Shown here in pieces: positions 1 through 7,947 of a stretch of 39,659 nucleotides of DNA. Every line of letters starts with the position of its first letter. Within the stretch, counting starts at the first letter, position 1. The DNA comes from Collinsella aerofaciens (GTDB lineage Bacteria > Actinomycetota > Coriobacteriia > Coriobacteriales > Coriobacteriaceae), in contig NZ_CAAKNY010000037.1 of the NCBI RefSeq assembly GCF_901212495.1, positions 1 to 39,659 of the forward strand, written 5' to 3'. Made by a program: the position numbers and the translations under genes. The notes beneath the pieces are model-generated. The model did not search any database. It had not been told where the DNA came from and saw only the letters and a list, made by a program, of their open reading frames with translations.

Positions 1-333
1 TGCGGCGGCATGCCCGAGGGCAGCTACACCAGCGGCGGCATGGACGTCATCATGAAGGACAACCTTTGCTGGCTTGCCGATGGCTCTGCTATCGCCGGCT
101 CGGTGCTCACGCTCGCACAGGGCGTCAAGAACATCGTCGACTGGGGTCTTGCGAGCGCCGATATCGCCATTCGCATGGCGACCGAGGTGCCCGCGCGCTC
201 TGCTCACGTCGAGGATAAATGTGGCAGCATTATGCCTGGCCGCGATGCCGATTTTGTCGTGTTCAATCCCGACCTTACCCTGGTCGAGACGTATGTGGGC
301 GGCAACAGCGTCGGCAACGCGTTTGCCGAGTAG
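1..333 (+). CDS. nagA: N-acetylglucosamine-6-phosphate deacetylase, C-terminal part
   Basis: This is the 3' end of a gene that begins upstream of the window; the frame is open from base 1 and stops at 331-333. The 110 visible residues match the C-terminal part of NagA, which removes the acetyl group from GlcNAc-6-phosphate in the cytoplasm. Typical family pieces are the DG..IAGS.LTL run followed by a helix with N.V, then PARSAHVEDKCGSIMPGRDADFVVFNPDL, that is, the return of the amidohydrolase chain to its small beta domain (G.I..G.DADFVV). The metal-binding residues lie outside the window. A hairpin terminator follows at 451-486. Other amidohydrolases share this ending, but the LAGS-like motif favours NagA. 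Confidence 0.8.
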   Translation, partial: CGGMPEGSYTSGGMDVIMKDNLCWLADGSAIAGSVLTLAQGVKNIVDWGLASADIAIRMATEVPARSAHVEDKCGSIMPGRDADFVVFNPDLTLVETYVGGNSVGNAFAE

Positions 334-450
334 CCGCCAACGCAAGAACCCGAGAGGAACGGGGCGTATTGTCACCGAAACTGGATAGCAAGCCGGAAGC
401 GACTGATTACGGCGTTCCGAGTTCGAAGCGGTCCATGGTTGTGGTAATGC

Positions 451-486
451 AAATGCCCGTCGATGAAAACATCGGCGGGCATTTTT
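451..486 (+). terminator. Hairpin terminator after nagA
   Basis: AAATGCCCG-t-CGATG pairs with CATCG-g-CGGGCATTT across an AAAA loop and runs into TTTTTG. It ends the nagA unit. It lies just beyond the stop codon of the convergent galM gene (510), so it could serve that gene as well, although the T-run is only on the plus strand. Confidence 0.75.
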
Positions 487-509
487 GTGCGGTATGTAAC
501 GTTGCGGGC

Positions 510-1562
510 TTAGGGCCTCATAAAGTGGTATTCGATCACATTGCTGTAGGGGTGACCCGGGCCCACAATGCCCTGCGGGAACAGCGGCTGGTGCGGCGTG
601 TCGGGGTACATCTCTGCCTCGAGGGCAAAGCCGGCGCCCCAGCCATAGTTCGCATCATCCTTGGCATGTTCGTCGCCCAGCCAGTTGCCGGTGTAGAGCT
701 GCACGCCCGGAGCGGTGGTGTAGTAGTCCAGCTCGCGGCCGGTCCACATCTCCTCGACATGCATCGCACGGCGCAGATTACGGCCGTACTGATAGCCATC
801 GATGCACAGGCAGTGATCGTAGCCGCGTGCCTGCTTGATCTGCGGGTCGTCGGCCTCCATGCCGGGAGCGACGGGGCGCAGCTCGCGAAAGTCAAACGGT
901 GTCCCCTCGACCGGAGCAATCTCGCCGGTGGGGATGTTCTGCTCGTTAATGGGCAGGTAGTGAGTGGCGTTAGCAATAAAGAAGTGCTCACAGTCCATGC
1001 CGGCGTTATGACCGGCAAGGTTAAAGTACGTGTGGTTGGTCATGGACACGTAGGTGGCGCGGTCGCTCTCGCAGCCATACTCGATACGAAAGACGCCGGT
1101 GCGCGTCACGGTAAACACGGCCGTAAAGGTGCGGTAGCCGGGGAGGCCGAGCTCGCCGTCCTCAAGCGAGGCGGTCATGCGTACGGCATTGTGGTCCTCG
1201 TCGAGCTCAACGTCCCACACGCGCTTATGCAGGCCGTGTTCAAGGTCACTGTGCAGGTTGTTGGTGCCTTCGTTGGCCGGCATATGCCAATCCGTGCCGG
1301 CGATGGTGATCGTGGCACCCGCAGTGCGGTTGGCCACGGGGCCAATGGTCGCGCCAAAGCAGGCGGGGTTGTCAAAGTAATCCTCGAGCTTATCGAAGCC
1401 CAGCACCACATCACGCACGTTGCCAGGGATGTCGGGCACGTCGATACCAAGCACGGTGGCGCCATAGTCCATAATGCGAACGCAGATCTCGGGCCCGTTG
1501 AGGGTGTAACGATGAACGGGGGTACCGCACGGCGCGGTGCCGAAAAGCTCGGAAGTGATCAT
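510..1562 (-). CDS. galM: Aldose 1-epimerase (galactose mutarotase)
   Basis: GalM interconverts alpha and beta anomers of galactose and glucose in the cytoplasm. The 350-residue protein has the usual length and family landmarks: MDYGATVLGIDVPD near the N terminus, G.TIGPVANRTAGA (substrate-binding N and R), NNLHSDLEHGLHKRVWD (catalytic His region), MTNHTYFNLAGH (second catalytic His) and, towards the end, GVQLYTGNWL. The frame is open up to 1622, but the start at 1562 (MITSELFG) matches the paralogue at 21365-22441, whose protein begins MINTTLFGAAPDGAPV. The two paralogues share long identical stretches such as DLEHGLHKRVWD. The gene is divergent from the DeoR-type regulator at 1769 and shares its promoter region. 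Confidence 0.92.
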   Translation of the reverse strand: MITSELFGTAPCGTPVHRYTLNGPEICVRIMDYGATVLGIDVPDIPGNVRDVVLGFDKLEDYFDNPACFGATIGPVANRTAGATITIAGTDWHMPANEGTNNLHSDLEHGLHKRVWDVELDEDHNAVRMTASLEDGELGLPGYRTFTAVFTVTRTGVFRIEYGCESDRATYVSMTNHTYFNLAGHNAGMDCEHFFIANATHYLPINEQNIPTGEIAPVEGTPFDFRELRPVAPGMEADDPQIKQARGYDHCLCIDGYQYGRNLRRAMHVEEMWTGRELDYYTTAPGVQLYTGNWLGDEHAKDDANYGWGAGFALEAEMYPDTPHQPLFPQGIVGPGHPYSNVIEYHFMRP

Positions 1563-1707
1563 TTGGTTCCTAACATCGAGGTATTTCGCACAAACTGTAG
1601 CGCGAACAGGCCAAATTATCACTACACCCTACTAAAGCAGGGAATATTTTTCTCAAAAAAGTGATGATTGAAGCTGTGTGGGCGTTCATTTTTGACACGT
1701 ACGAGTC

Positions 1708-1737
1708 TGATACAATTTGTTCGTTATTGTTTGAATG
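1708..1737 (+). promoter_or_regulatory. Extended -10 promoter and operator of the DeoR-type gene
   Basis: TG-a-TACAAT (1708-1716) looks like an extended -10 element. Directly after it, 1717-1737 reads TTGTTC, six bases, GTTTGAATG. The same arrangement, matching at 19 of 21 positions, occurs at 12685-12705 upstream of lacF, again starting one base after a -10-like hexamer (TATGCA). An operator covering the start of transcription would fit repression, probably by the DeoR-type protein encoded just downstream, but that assignment is an inference. Confidence 0.6.
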
Positions 1738-1768
1738 ATATGCGCGCAGAGAACGGCGAGGATTCATC

Positions 1769-2533
1769 GTGATTAAGGCGGAGCGTCAGGATAAGGTTCG
1801 GCAGCTGCTCGAGGAGCAGGGCACGGTCTCGGTTAAAGAGATTTCTGATGCGTTGGGTGTCTCGGATATGACGATCCGCCGCGATCTTGAGGAGCTTGCG
1901 AGCCTAGGCGAGATCGAGCGCGTGCACGGCGGCGCCCGTAGTGCGCAGAGTCGCCCGCACGCTATGTTGCGCCATGAGTATTCGCACAGCGAAAAGCGCA
2001 CTAAGCATGCCGAGGAAAAGCTGCAGATCGCGCGCCGCGCCGTGGAGCTTATCGAGGAGGGTTCGACCATCTTTTTGGGTACGGGCACTACGGCCGAGCA
2101 GATGGCCTCGATGCTACCGGCGTGCCGCCTGCGCATTGTGACCAATTCGCTTTCGGTGTTTAACCTGCTCGAGGCGCGCGAAGACTGCGACCTGTGCCTG
2201 GTAGGCGGTATGTACCGTCGCCGCACCGCCGCTTTTGTGGGACCAACGGCCGAGGATACCCTGCGTGCGCTGGGCATCGATGCGGCGTTTATCGGCGCCA
2301 ACGGCATTCTGGATGGTGACGTGTCTACATCCAATATGGATGAGGGCCGTATCCAGCAGCTCGCCTTTAGCAAGGCAGACTCGCGCTATCTGATCGCCGA
2401 CTCCAGCAAGATTGGCAAGCGCGACTTCTACACCTTCTGCCGCCTGGACAATTTGGACGCCGTGGTGTGCGAGCCGGGTATTACCGCCGAGTATCGTGCC
2501 GCCATCGAGGAACACACGCAGGTCATCTGCTAG
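1769..2533 (+). CDS. DeoR-family transcriptional regulator, LacR-like candidate
   Basis: The 254-residue protein has the standard DeoR layout: an N-terminal winged helix (residues about 1-57, with VSVKEISDALGVSDMTIRRDLEEL as the helix-turn-helix) and a DeoRC sugar-phosphate sensor domain (GTGTTAEQMA, then VTNSL, LVGGMYRRRTAAFVGP, and ANGI near residue 175). It starts with GTG at 1769; GAGGA at 1758-1762 gives a good ribosome binding site. In lactic acid bacteria the tagatose-pathway repressor LacR is a DeoR protein that senses tagatose phosphates. The promoter here shares a 21-bp operator-like element with lacF, so I infer a LacR-like role. The alternative is a regulator of the adjacent galM alone. 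Confidence 0.88.
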   Translation: MIKAERQDKVRQLLEEQGTVSVKEISDALGVSDMTIRRDLEELASLGEIERVHGGARSAQSRPHAMLRHEYSHSEKRTKHAEEKLQIARRAVELIEEGSTIFLGTGTTAEQMASMLPACRLRIVTNSLSVFNLLEAREDCDLCLVGGMYRRRTAAFVGPTAEDTLRALGIDAAFIGANGILDGDVSTSNMDEGRIQQLAFSKADSRYLIADSSKIGKRDFYTFCRLDNLDAVVCEPGITAEYRAAIEEHTQVIC

Positions 2534-2653
2534 CTAACGCTGCAGGATCGCCAACAGGCGATGCGGGAGGACTTTTACCGCCTGCCATTGTGGGAACCAG
2601 CGCGTCAGCGCTACGCGATATGACGCGTAAATGAGGACTCCACAATCAAATTG

Positions 2654-2870
2654 TCTCGATCTGTAACAGATAGGGGTGAAATTACCAACCAGATGTTACA
2701 GATTGAGATTGAGAGGATTAGCCTGTGCATTCATCTCAATCTGTAACATCTAGACGTCCAAAACTGGTCTTAGTGTTACAGATTGAGACAATTCGGCAGG
2801 GTCTACCCTGTTTGTCTTGATCTGTAACAGTTAGGACTTAAAAACTCAGCTACGTGTTACAGATCGAGAC
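2654..2870. repeat. Three 55-bp palindromic repeats, cluster 1
   Basis: Three units, 2654-2708, 2734-2788 and about 2814-2870, have 15-base arms (consensus TCTYRATCTGTAACA and its complement) around a 25-base centre, and are separated by spacers of about 25 bases. The outer parts of the arms vary between C/T and A/G while pairing is largely kept, some pairs being G-T wobbles. Three more units form a second cluster at 7639-7854. No protein frame runs through them. The preceding stretch (2534-2653) holds only a short inverted repeat (CGCGTCA at 2601 with TGACGCG at 2621). They resemble REP-like elements or tandem protein-binding sites; I do not recognise the family. Confidence 0.85.
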
Positions 2871-2885
2871 AAAAGAAAAAGAACA

Positions 2886-3605
2886 TTAGGACTTGAAAAT
2901 ATAGTTTTGATAAGGGATTCGCCCAGTTATAACGGTGCGGCAGACAATTGCAATTAGTTTACCTTCGGAGTTATAAGCATAATGAGCTAAATCGAGTACC
3001 GGAAGTTTTGCAACACCATAATTGCTGGCCTCGGAATCGCTAAGCTGACGTGCTCTATAGCTCTCTCGAACAGATTGGATAGACTTGGACAAGTCGTCCA
3101 TGATTCTGCTAAATGACTGAAAATCTAACTGATTACTCGGAACGTGCGACTTTGATATAAAGAACGTATCAGCGCCTATGAAGCTGCCTTCAAGTTCGTA
3201 GATCAATTCAAGACGCTGAATCTCATCACGACTTTGGCATCCAAATTGCTGGAGCATCATTACGGAAATTGAACGACTTGATGTGAGGCCGCCGAAATGT
3301 TTAGTGATGGTATCCGGATCAACACCATCGCAATGGCTTGCAAAGTCAAAGTCTAAAAGTGAATTGAGCTCACCGACGCGTTTCGGTGCAACAAATGATC
3401 CTTTACCTTGGATTCGATAGATATTTCCACGACGCTCCAGCTCGCTCATTGCAAGTCGGACGGTTGTCCTGCTTACAGCGTATTCGTCGCAGAGTTCCAT
3501 TTCTGTTGGAAGTTTATCGTCTGCTTGGTATACATCGACGATCTGCTTGAGCAGCGCGTCGGTGAGCTGTAAATAGAGTGGCCGTTTTTCGTGTGTATCG
3601 AGCAT
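2886..3605 (-). CDS. GntR-family transcriptional regulator (HutC/UTRA type)
   Basis: The protein of 239 residues has an N-terminal GntR winged helix: PLYLQLTDALLKQIVD, then LPTEMELCDEYAVSRTTVRLAMSELERRGNIYRIQGKGSFV, the hallmark of the family. This is followed by a C-terminal UTRA-like ligand domain of the HutC subfamily (LIYELEGSFIGADTFFISKSHVP and a terminal ...VVITGRIPYQNYIF). The frame extends six codons further up to 3623, but GAGG five to six bases before the ATG at 3605 supports MLDTHEKRP as the start. It lies downstream of, and in the same direction as, the PTS-linked gene at 3678-4598 and probably controls that gene and the divergent PTS gene; the 18-bp palindrome at 4645-4662 is a candidate operator. 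The sensed ligand is unknown. Confidence 0.88.
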   Translation of the reverse strand: MLDTHEKRPLYLQLTDALLKQIVDVYQADDKLPTEMELCDEYAVSRTTVRLAMSELERRGNIYRIQGKGSFVAPKRVGELNSLLDFDFASHCDGVDPDTITKHFGGLTSSRSISVMMLQQFGCQSRDEIQRLELIYELEGSFIGADTFFISKSHVPSNQLDFQSFSRIMDDLSKSIQSVRESYRARQLSDSEASNYGVAKLPVLDLAHYAYNSEGKLIAIVCRTVITGRIPYQNYIFKS

Positions 3606-3677
3606 TGGAGCCTCAGTTTGCATGTTGGTGGTATCTGATGGTTGCCTCGGTCGGGATATAGCGTGAGCGAGGTAACT

Positions 3678-4598
3678 TTAACGTATCACAGAGCGGCTCA
3701 GCATGACGATCTGATGCCTGTAGCCACGAAGGGCTTGTCCGAGCGTGAAGATATTCTGGGGCAGGCAAATACCGTTCATGGAGTCCCCGATATGTTGGAG
3801 GTCTGCACCGGCTGCTTTTGCTGCAAGGCCTATTTTCTTAATGGTCTCGCTGTCGCAGGAGTCTTGACTCGTCCCGTTGGCCGCCATGACGAGAACCTTA
3901 TCTTCAATTGACTTGCCTACGTTGTGGGAGCGTACATAGTCTACGATGGCGCGCAGGTCTGCTTCTTGGAAGCAGGGGACAGTGTAGGGGGCTGGCACGA
4001 GAAGGATATCGACGCCGAGGTCAACAAACTGACGCGCTATTTCGAGCGTCATGACAGGTTCCGCAACGCCCGCTCCATGCATTTTCCCGGCTATGATCAG
4101 GCCATTGAAATGCTCTTTGGAGAGTTTAATCGAATGGGCGATTGCATCGTTGGAGACGCCAGTTCCAGGGTTGCCTGTGAGGCAAATAAAGTCAAATCCG
4201 AGTTCGTTGGCCTTTTCTAGGGTCTTGGGAGAGACGCGTCGACCCATAGGGATTTCTGTACGGTTTTCAGACATTTCAGCATCATTATCAACTGGTTCCA
4301 GATTGACGCCAATGGGCCTTCCGCATGCTCGCTTCACCCAAGTGACCGGGTTTTCATCGAGATCATCTGGAATGCCGGCAATCACCGGATTGAACACATC
4401 GAGTGCGTTAAACAGAAGTAAGTCGGCACCTGCGGCGCGTTCGATTTCGGCATTAGTAACGCCGCCGAGAAATTGGGAAGAAGGTACGTTTTCCGTCATG
4501 ATGGTACGTCCCTCGGAAGCCAGAATTGCCTGCTTTAGATCCATGGGTGACGTGGTGGCAAAATCGGATGCGGACATGTTCAGCAATCGTTTGGGCAT
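3678..4598 (-). CDS. PTS-linked protein of unknown function, probable TIM barrel
   Basis: I do not recognise a characterised function. The 306-residue soluble protein alternates short hydrophobic strands with helices as in a (beta/alpha)8 barrel: ADLLLFNALDVF, RPIGVNLEPVD, GFDFICLTGNPGTGVS, GLIIAGKMHGAG, VDILLVPAPYTVPC, KVLVMAANGTSQD, and finally ADLQHIGDSMNG. The repeated strand-end acidic and glycine residues suggest a phosphate or metal-dependent active site. It starts at 4598 with AAAGGAAG as the ribosome binding site. It sits between a GntR regulator and a divergent lactose/cellobiose-type PTS gene, so it may act on the phosphorylated sugar imported by that PTS. Proteins like this next to PTS genes have been labelled as hydrolase-like or DUF families; I would not assign an enzyme name. 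Confidence 0.7.
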   Translation of the reverse strand: MPKRLLNMSASDFATTSPMDLKQAILASEGRTIMTENVPSSQFLGGVTNAEIERAAGADLLLFNALDVFNPVIAGIPDDLDENPVTWVKRACGRPIGVNLEPVDNDAEMSENRTEIPMGRRVSPKTLEKANELGFDFICLTGNPGTGVSNDAIAHSIKLSKEHFNGLIIAGKMHGAGVAEPVMTLEIARQFVDLGVDILLVPAPYTVPCFQEADLRAIVDYVRSHNVGKSIEDKVLVMAANGTSQDSCDSETIKKIGLAAKAAGADLQHIGDSMNGICLPQNIFTLGQALRGYRHQIVMLSRSVIR

Positions 4599-4644
4599 TG
4601 TTACTTCCTTTGACTAGAACGATAGGCTTGTGACACTGTCTCTA

Positions 4645-4695
4645 ATATTGTTACAACAATATGTTCAATATGTTATATCCAATCGGTAAACGGTT
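4645..4695. promoter_or_regulatory. Candidate operators between the unknown gene and the PTS gene
   Basis: 4645-4662 (ATATTGTTACAACAATAT) is a perfect palindrome with 8-base arms and an AC centre, close upstream of the gene that starts at 4598. It has the size of a GntR operator. A second motif, TCGGTAAACGG at 4685-4695, resembles the LacI-type sites seen upstream of lacI (CCGGTAAACGG) and lacF. The rest of the 356-bp gap (4599-4954) is AT-rich and promoter-like; I see no gene in it. Confidence 0.55.
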
Positions 4696-4954
4696 GCAAA
4701 CTTATTGTGCAGCTCAGAAAAAATAGCCTTGAGCTGGGAAAATCTTTCTTTTATCAACTGCCGTTCACCGAATATCTTTTTGAATTCTTGACATGTCGAC
4801 AAAGCGGAAAAAGAATTGGTTATGACAAATCGCGCAAATGATATTACATTTCGCACGAGAACGTATTCACATACATACGTGGATACAAACTGGGACGACG
4901 ACGGTTGAGTCCGGATAAATCGTTGTGTGCCCGGCAATCATGAAAGGATGTGTT

Positions 4955-6649
4955 ATGGACGCTATCGTCAAATTCCTTGAAAAACACCAGGCCCTCTTCG
5001 ACAAAATCTCAAAGAACATTTATCTGGTGGCGATTAAGGATGGCTTTCTCTCGAACATGCCAATCGTGCTGTTCTCGAGCCTGTTTCTTCTTCTTTCGAC
5101 ACTTCCTGCCTATGTAGGCATCACGCTTCCGTCTGAGGTGCTGGATTTCTTTAATAAAATCTATGCATATACCATGGGGCTTCTTGGCATTATGGTTGCC
5201 GGCACCACGGCGAGCTCACTTGCCATGTCGATGAACCGCCGCATGCCTTCGGGCAAATCTCTTAACCCAACTTCGTGTATGGTTTGTGCCATGTGCGGCA
5301 TGTTCTTGCTATCGGTGACGAACGATGTTGTCTCGATTGGCGGCGCAGATACATCTGTTTTTGAAACCGGCTATATGGGAACCAAGGGTTTTCTTGCTGC
5401 GTTCGTATCCGCATTCTTGACCGTTAATATATATAAGGTGTGCATTAGCCATAACGTGACGATCAAGCTCCCCAAAGAGGTCCCTGGCGCTATTGCGCAG
5501 AGTTTTCGCGATATCTTTGCGTTTGGGTTTTCAATCCTTGCGTGCGCCGTTATCGATCTCGCGAGCCGTACGCTGCTTGCCGTGCCGTTCGCCAATTTGG
5601 TATCCGCTCTCATCTCGCCGCTGTTCTCCGCGGTCGACACCTACCCTGGCATGGCGCTTATCGAGGGTGCAGTCGCACTTTTCCAATTTATGGGTATTCA
5701 CGGTGCTTCGGTTGTCATGAGTCCGATCAATGCAGCGCTCTACGGCAATACCGTTACCAATCTTGAGGTTTTCCAAGCAGGTGGACACCCGTCAATTGCT
5801 CTCACGCAGGACTTTACAAGCTTCATCGGCGGTCTGGGCGGCTCTGGTTGCACGTTCATCGTTCCTATTATCCTGATCATGTTTATGCGTTCCAAGCAGC
5901 TTAAAGCCATGGGCAAGGCATCGATTATCCCGGTGATTTTTGGAGTCAACGAGCCCGTTCTCTTCGGTATGCCGATTGTTCTCAATCCCTATATGTTCGT
6001 GCCCTTCCTAGCGGCTCCTATGGTCAACGCCATAATCGGTAAGTTTTTCATTGACGTAATTGGAATGAACGCCCCCATGTATACCATGCCGTGGGCGCTT
6101 CCCGGTCCAATCGGTGCATTTCTCACCACAGGTCTTGATCTACGTTCTCTTGTATTGATTGCAGTGCTGTTGGTCGTTGACTTTGTAATTTACTATCCGT
6201 TCTGCAAGGCATACGACCATCAGCTTTGTTTGGAAGAGTCCGCAAAGGAGGCTGCAGGAACCTCGGATGTAGATGCTATTGCCGCACAAGAAAACGCCGC
6301 AAAAGCTATCGAGGCAGTAAAGAGCAAGGCGGAGCAGATCCGCGTGCTTGTGCTTTGCCAGGGTGCCGGCACTTCGACTCTCTTGGCAAATGCTCTTCGC
6401 GAAGGTGCCGCTGCTAAGGGTATTAATCTGGTTTCTCAGTCCGGTGCGTACGGAAGCCACTATGAGACGATGGATCAGTACAACGTGATTGTTCTGGCGC
6501 CCCAGGCACGCATGTACTATGACGCTATGAAGGCCGATACTGATCGCCTTGGAATTAAACTGCTCACCACAAGGGGCAAGCAGTATATCGACCTTACCAA
6601 CGATCCCGAAGGTGCAATTGACTGGATCGTTCAGGAGCTGGCCAAATAG
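4955..6649 (+). CDS. PTS lactose/cellobiose-family transporter, fused EIICB
   Basis: This membrane permease imports and phosphorylates a sugar, probably a beta-galactoside, beta-glucoside or related disaccharide. Of 564 residues, about 1-420 form the multi-helix EIIC domain (MDAIVKFLEKHQALFDKISKNIYL..AIKDGFL start, MVAGTTASSLA, GIHGASVV, FGVNEPVLFG, a signature of this EIIC family). After an Ala-rich linker, residues about 460-564 form the EIIB domain; the phosphoryl-accepting cysteine is in VLVLCQGAGTST (about Cys468). The start at 4955 has AAAGGA ahead and equals the start of its paralogue LacE (9446-11224), to which it is similar throughout. No EIIA gene adjoins it, so it may borrow LacF. 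Regulation is likely through the palindromes at 4645-4695. Confidence 0.9.
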   Translation: MDAIVKFLEKHQALFDKISKNIYLVAIKDGFLSNMPIVLFSSLFLLLSTLPAYVGITLPSEVLDFFNKIYAYTMGLLGIMVAGTTASSLAMSMNRRMPSGKSLNPTSCMVCAMCGMFLLSVTNDVVSIGGADTSVFETGYMGTKGFLAAFVSAFLTVNIYKVCISHNVTIKLPKEVPGAIAQSFRDIFAFGFSILACAVIDLASRTLLAVPFANLVSALISPLFSAVDTYPGMALIEGAVALFQFMGIHGASVVMSPINAALYGNTVTNLEVFQAGGHPSIALTQDFTSFIGGLGGSGCTFIVPIILIMFMRSKQLKAMGKASIIPVIFGVNEPVLFGMPIVLNPYMFVPFLAAPMVNAIIGKFFIDVIGMNAPMYTMPWALPGPIGAFLTTGLDLRSLVLIAVLLVVDFVIYYPFCKAYDHQLCLEESAKEAAGTSDVDAIAAQENAAKAIEAVKSKAEQIRVLVLCQGAGTSTLLANALREGAAAKGINLVSQSGAYGSHYETMDQYNVIVLAPQARMYYDAMKADTDRLGIKLLTTRGKQYIDLTNDPEGAIDWIVQELAK

Positions 6650-6685
6650 TGGATGCACTTCGTCGTTGATTCGTCGGTGTATAAA

Positions 6686-6724
6686 ACGGCCCCGCAGTTT
6701 ATTGAGCTGCGGGGCCGTATTTCG
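6686..6724 (+). terminator. Strong intrinsic terminator after the PTS gene
   Basis: ACGGCCCCGCAG (6686-6697) pairs perfectly with CTGCGGGGCCGT (6707-6718), a 12-bp stem with a 9-base loop, followed by ATTTCGTT. Confidence 0.88.
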
Positions 6725-7009
6725 TTGAGTGTCTAATTGAGACAATGAGTGCAACCGTCGTGAGATCGCATTGGCGCTCTCCGAATCACCGACAAACTGT
6801 CTTCCATCTATGTGACCCAAAGGTCATCTCCGCTAGGTCGACGATGCAAATGGCTCTGCTTCCTTTGGGTCCGAGCGGGACGTTGGCTCGCCCTTGTCAA
6901 ATCCCGCGAAGATAGAACTCGATTTGCTCGTGGTGCATGCATCAAAGAGTTTTTGATCAAGGTGCGCCTTCTCAACGCATTGATTCAAAACAAATATTCA
7001 GCTTGTGGG
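6725..7009. other. Intergenic stretch without a recognisable gene
   Basis: This gap lies between the PTS terminator and the convergent end of the toxin gene. Short frames exist but lack ribosome binding sites and family resemblance. One small palindrome, TGACC-CAAA-GGTCA near 6811-6825, is all I can see. Confidence 0.4.
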
Positions 7010-7315
7010 CTAGACCAGGCGGGCGTAGTCCTGTGACTGATGAAAGATGTAGGCGATATAGATTGTTTCGTGCTCAAACTTGTATAGACACACGTAGTTG
7101 TTGACGGTGAACGATCGGTAATTACGTGCCGCCAGCTCTTGCATGTGCGAGAGGGGACGTAAAAGCGGCTGCTCGCGAAGCAGGTCCAGCTGATATTCAA
7201 ACTCAGTGACAAAATTGCCTGCTGCACGCGGATTCTTGAGGATTTGAGCAAGGTATCCGACAATACTCTCGTACTCATACCGCGCGCTTTTGAGGATTAC
7301 GACGTTACAGGTCAT
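7010..7315 (-). CDS. ParE/RelE-type toxin
   Basis: The 101-residue basic protein has the compact RelE/ParE fold pattern: an N-terminal strand (MTCNVVILKSAR), two helices (YEYESIVGYLAQILKNPRAAGNFVTEFEYQLDLL), then the strand-rich end with RNYRSFTVNNYVCLYKFEHETIYIAYIFHQSQDYARLV. That end (R.F.V..Y...Y......I.I..I.H..QDY) is typical of the family. Such toxins cleave ribosome-bound mRNA (RelE) or poison gyrase (ParE); the sequence does not decide which. The start overlaps the end of the upstream antitoxin gene by 11 bases, a normal arrangement. The pair lies beside the second repeat cluster. Confidence 0.85.
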   Translation of the reverse strand: MTCNVVILKSARYEYESIVGYLAQILKNPRAAGNFVTEFEYQLDLLREQPLLRPLSHMQELAARNYRSFTVNNYVCLYKFEHETIYIAYIFHQSQDYARLV

Positions 7316-7571
7316 ATTTGTCTCGTATCGAAGCCGCGAAGGATTCGTAGTCGCTGTAGTCGCCTTGCGATATTTCGTCTTCTGCCAACATCATACGAGA
7401 CAGCAGTTTTGCCTTGGCGATTTCTTCTTGCATGAGGCGATACTGGTCGCTGCTGATGCAGTGCATGGCCTCGTAGCCGTTCTTAGTTACGGTGACGTCG
7501 CGCTCAGACTCAACAAGCGTGGTGAATGCAGCAGTGTCCTTCATATCTCGGACGGGCACACAAGCTGACAT
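7305..7571 (-). CDS. Phd/YefM-type antitoxin
   Basis: The 88-residue protein begins MSACVPVRDMKDTAAFTTLVESERDVTVTKNGYEAMHCISSDQY, the pattern of the Phd/YefM family: a DNA-binding N terminus with VR..L...L......V.VTKNG...M..M. The C-terminal half (LMQEEIAKAKLLSRMMLAEDEISQGDYSDYESFAASIRDKYDL) is acidic and would wrap the toxin. The frame is open twelve codons further, but AAAGGAGGT seven bases upstream of the ATG at 7571 fixes the start. The protein should neutralise the toxin encoded directly downstream and repress their shared promoter. Confidence 0.87.
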   Translation of the reverse strand: MSACVPVRDMKDTAAFTTLVESERDVTVTKNGYEAMHCISSDQYRLMQEEIAKAKLLSRMMLAEDEISQGDYSDYESFAASIRDKYDL

Positions 7572-7638
7572 GGGTACCTCCTTTGCGTTGGGACACAATT
7601 GTACCACGGTATATTAAAACGTCGGCGTCGTCGAATTA

Positions 7639-7854
7639 TCTCAATCTGTAACAGTTGGGAGTAGAAAACCGAGTTAGATGTTACAGATCGAGATATTCTG
7701 CTTCGGGCTACCCGTTTGTCTTGATCTGTAACAGGTAGGACCGAAAAACTCAGCTAGATGTTACAGATCGAGATCTTCAAGTTCGGGCCGTTCGTTTGTC
7801 TTGATCTGTAACAGGTAGGACCGAAAAAACTCAGCTAGATGTTACAGATCGAGA
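7639..7854. repeat. Three 55-bp palindromic repeats, cluster 2
   Basis: Units at 7639-7693, 7719-7773 and 7799-7854 belong to the same family as those at 2654-2870. The last two are nearly identical (one extra A in the centre), with loop core GGTAGGACCGAAAAA, which suggests recent duplication; their spacers also share TTCGGGC..CCGTTTG or a similar sequence. The clusters lie 4.8 kb apart and enclose the GntR, PTS and toxin-antitoxin block. The remaining intergenic sequence (7572-7638) carries the antitoxin promoter. Confidence 0.85.
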
Positions 7855-7880
7855 CAAACGGCATGCTCGGACCGAGCTAA

Positions 7881-7925
7881 AACAAAAAGGCCGCATACGA
7901 ACCGGTTTGGGATTCGTATGCGGCC
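7881..7925 (-). terminator. Terminator of the lacE-lacG unit
   Basis: Read on the minus strand, GGCCGCATACGAA (complement of 7913-7925) pairs with its exact complement at 7889-7901, a 13-bp stem with an 11-base loop, followed by TTTTTGTTTT. It lies 23 bases after the lacG stop codon. Confidence 0.88.
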
Positions 7926-7947
7926 GACAGGGGGTACGCGGCTTAAA

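Noticed and set aside
6808..6828. TGACC-CAAA-GGTCA as a possible third core of the structured element
   Set aside because: Only the small palindrome matches; the flanking stems, GACGCTGCG and other conserved loops of copies A and B are absent.
2654..7854. The 55-bp repeats as a CRISPR array
   Set aside because: Units are strongly palindromic with variable centres, only three per cluster, spacers are not uniform or unique in the CRISPR manner, and no cas gene is present.
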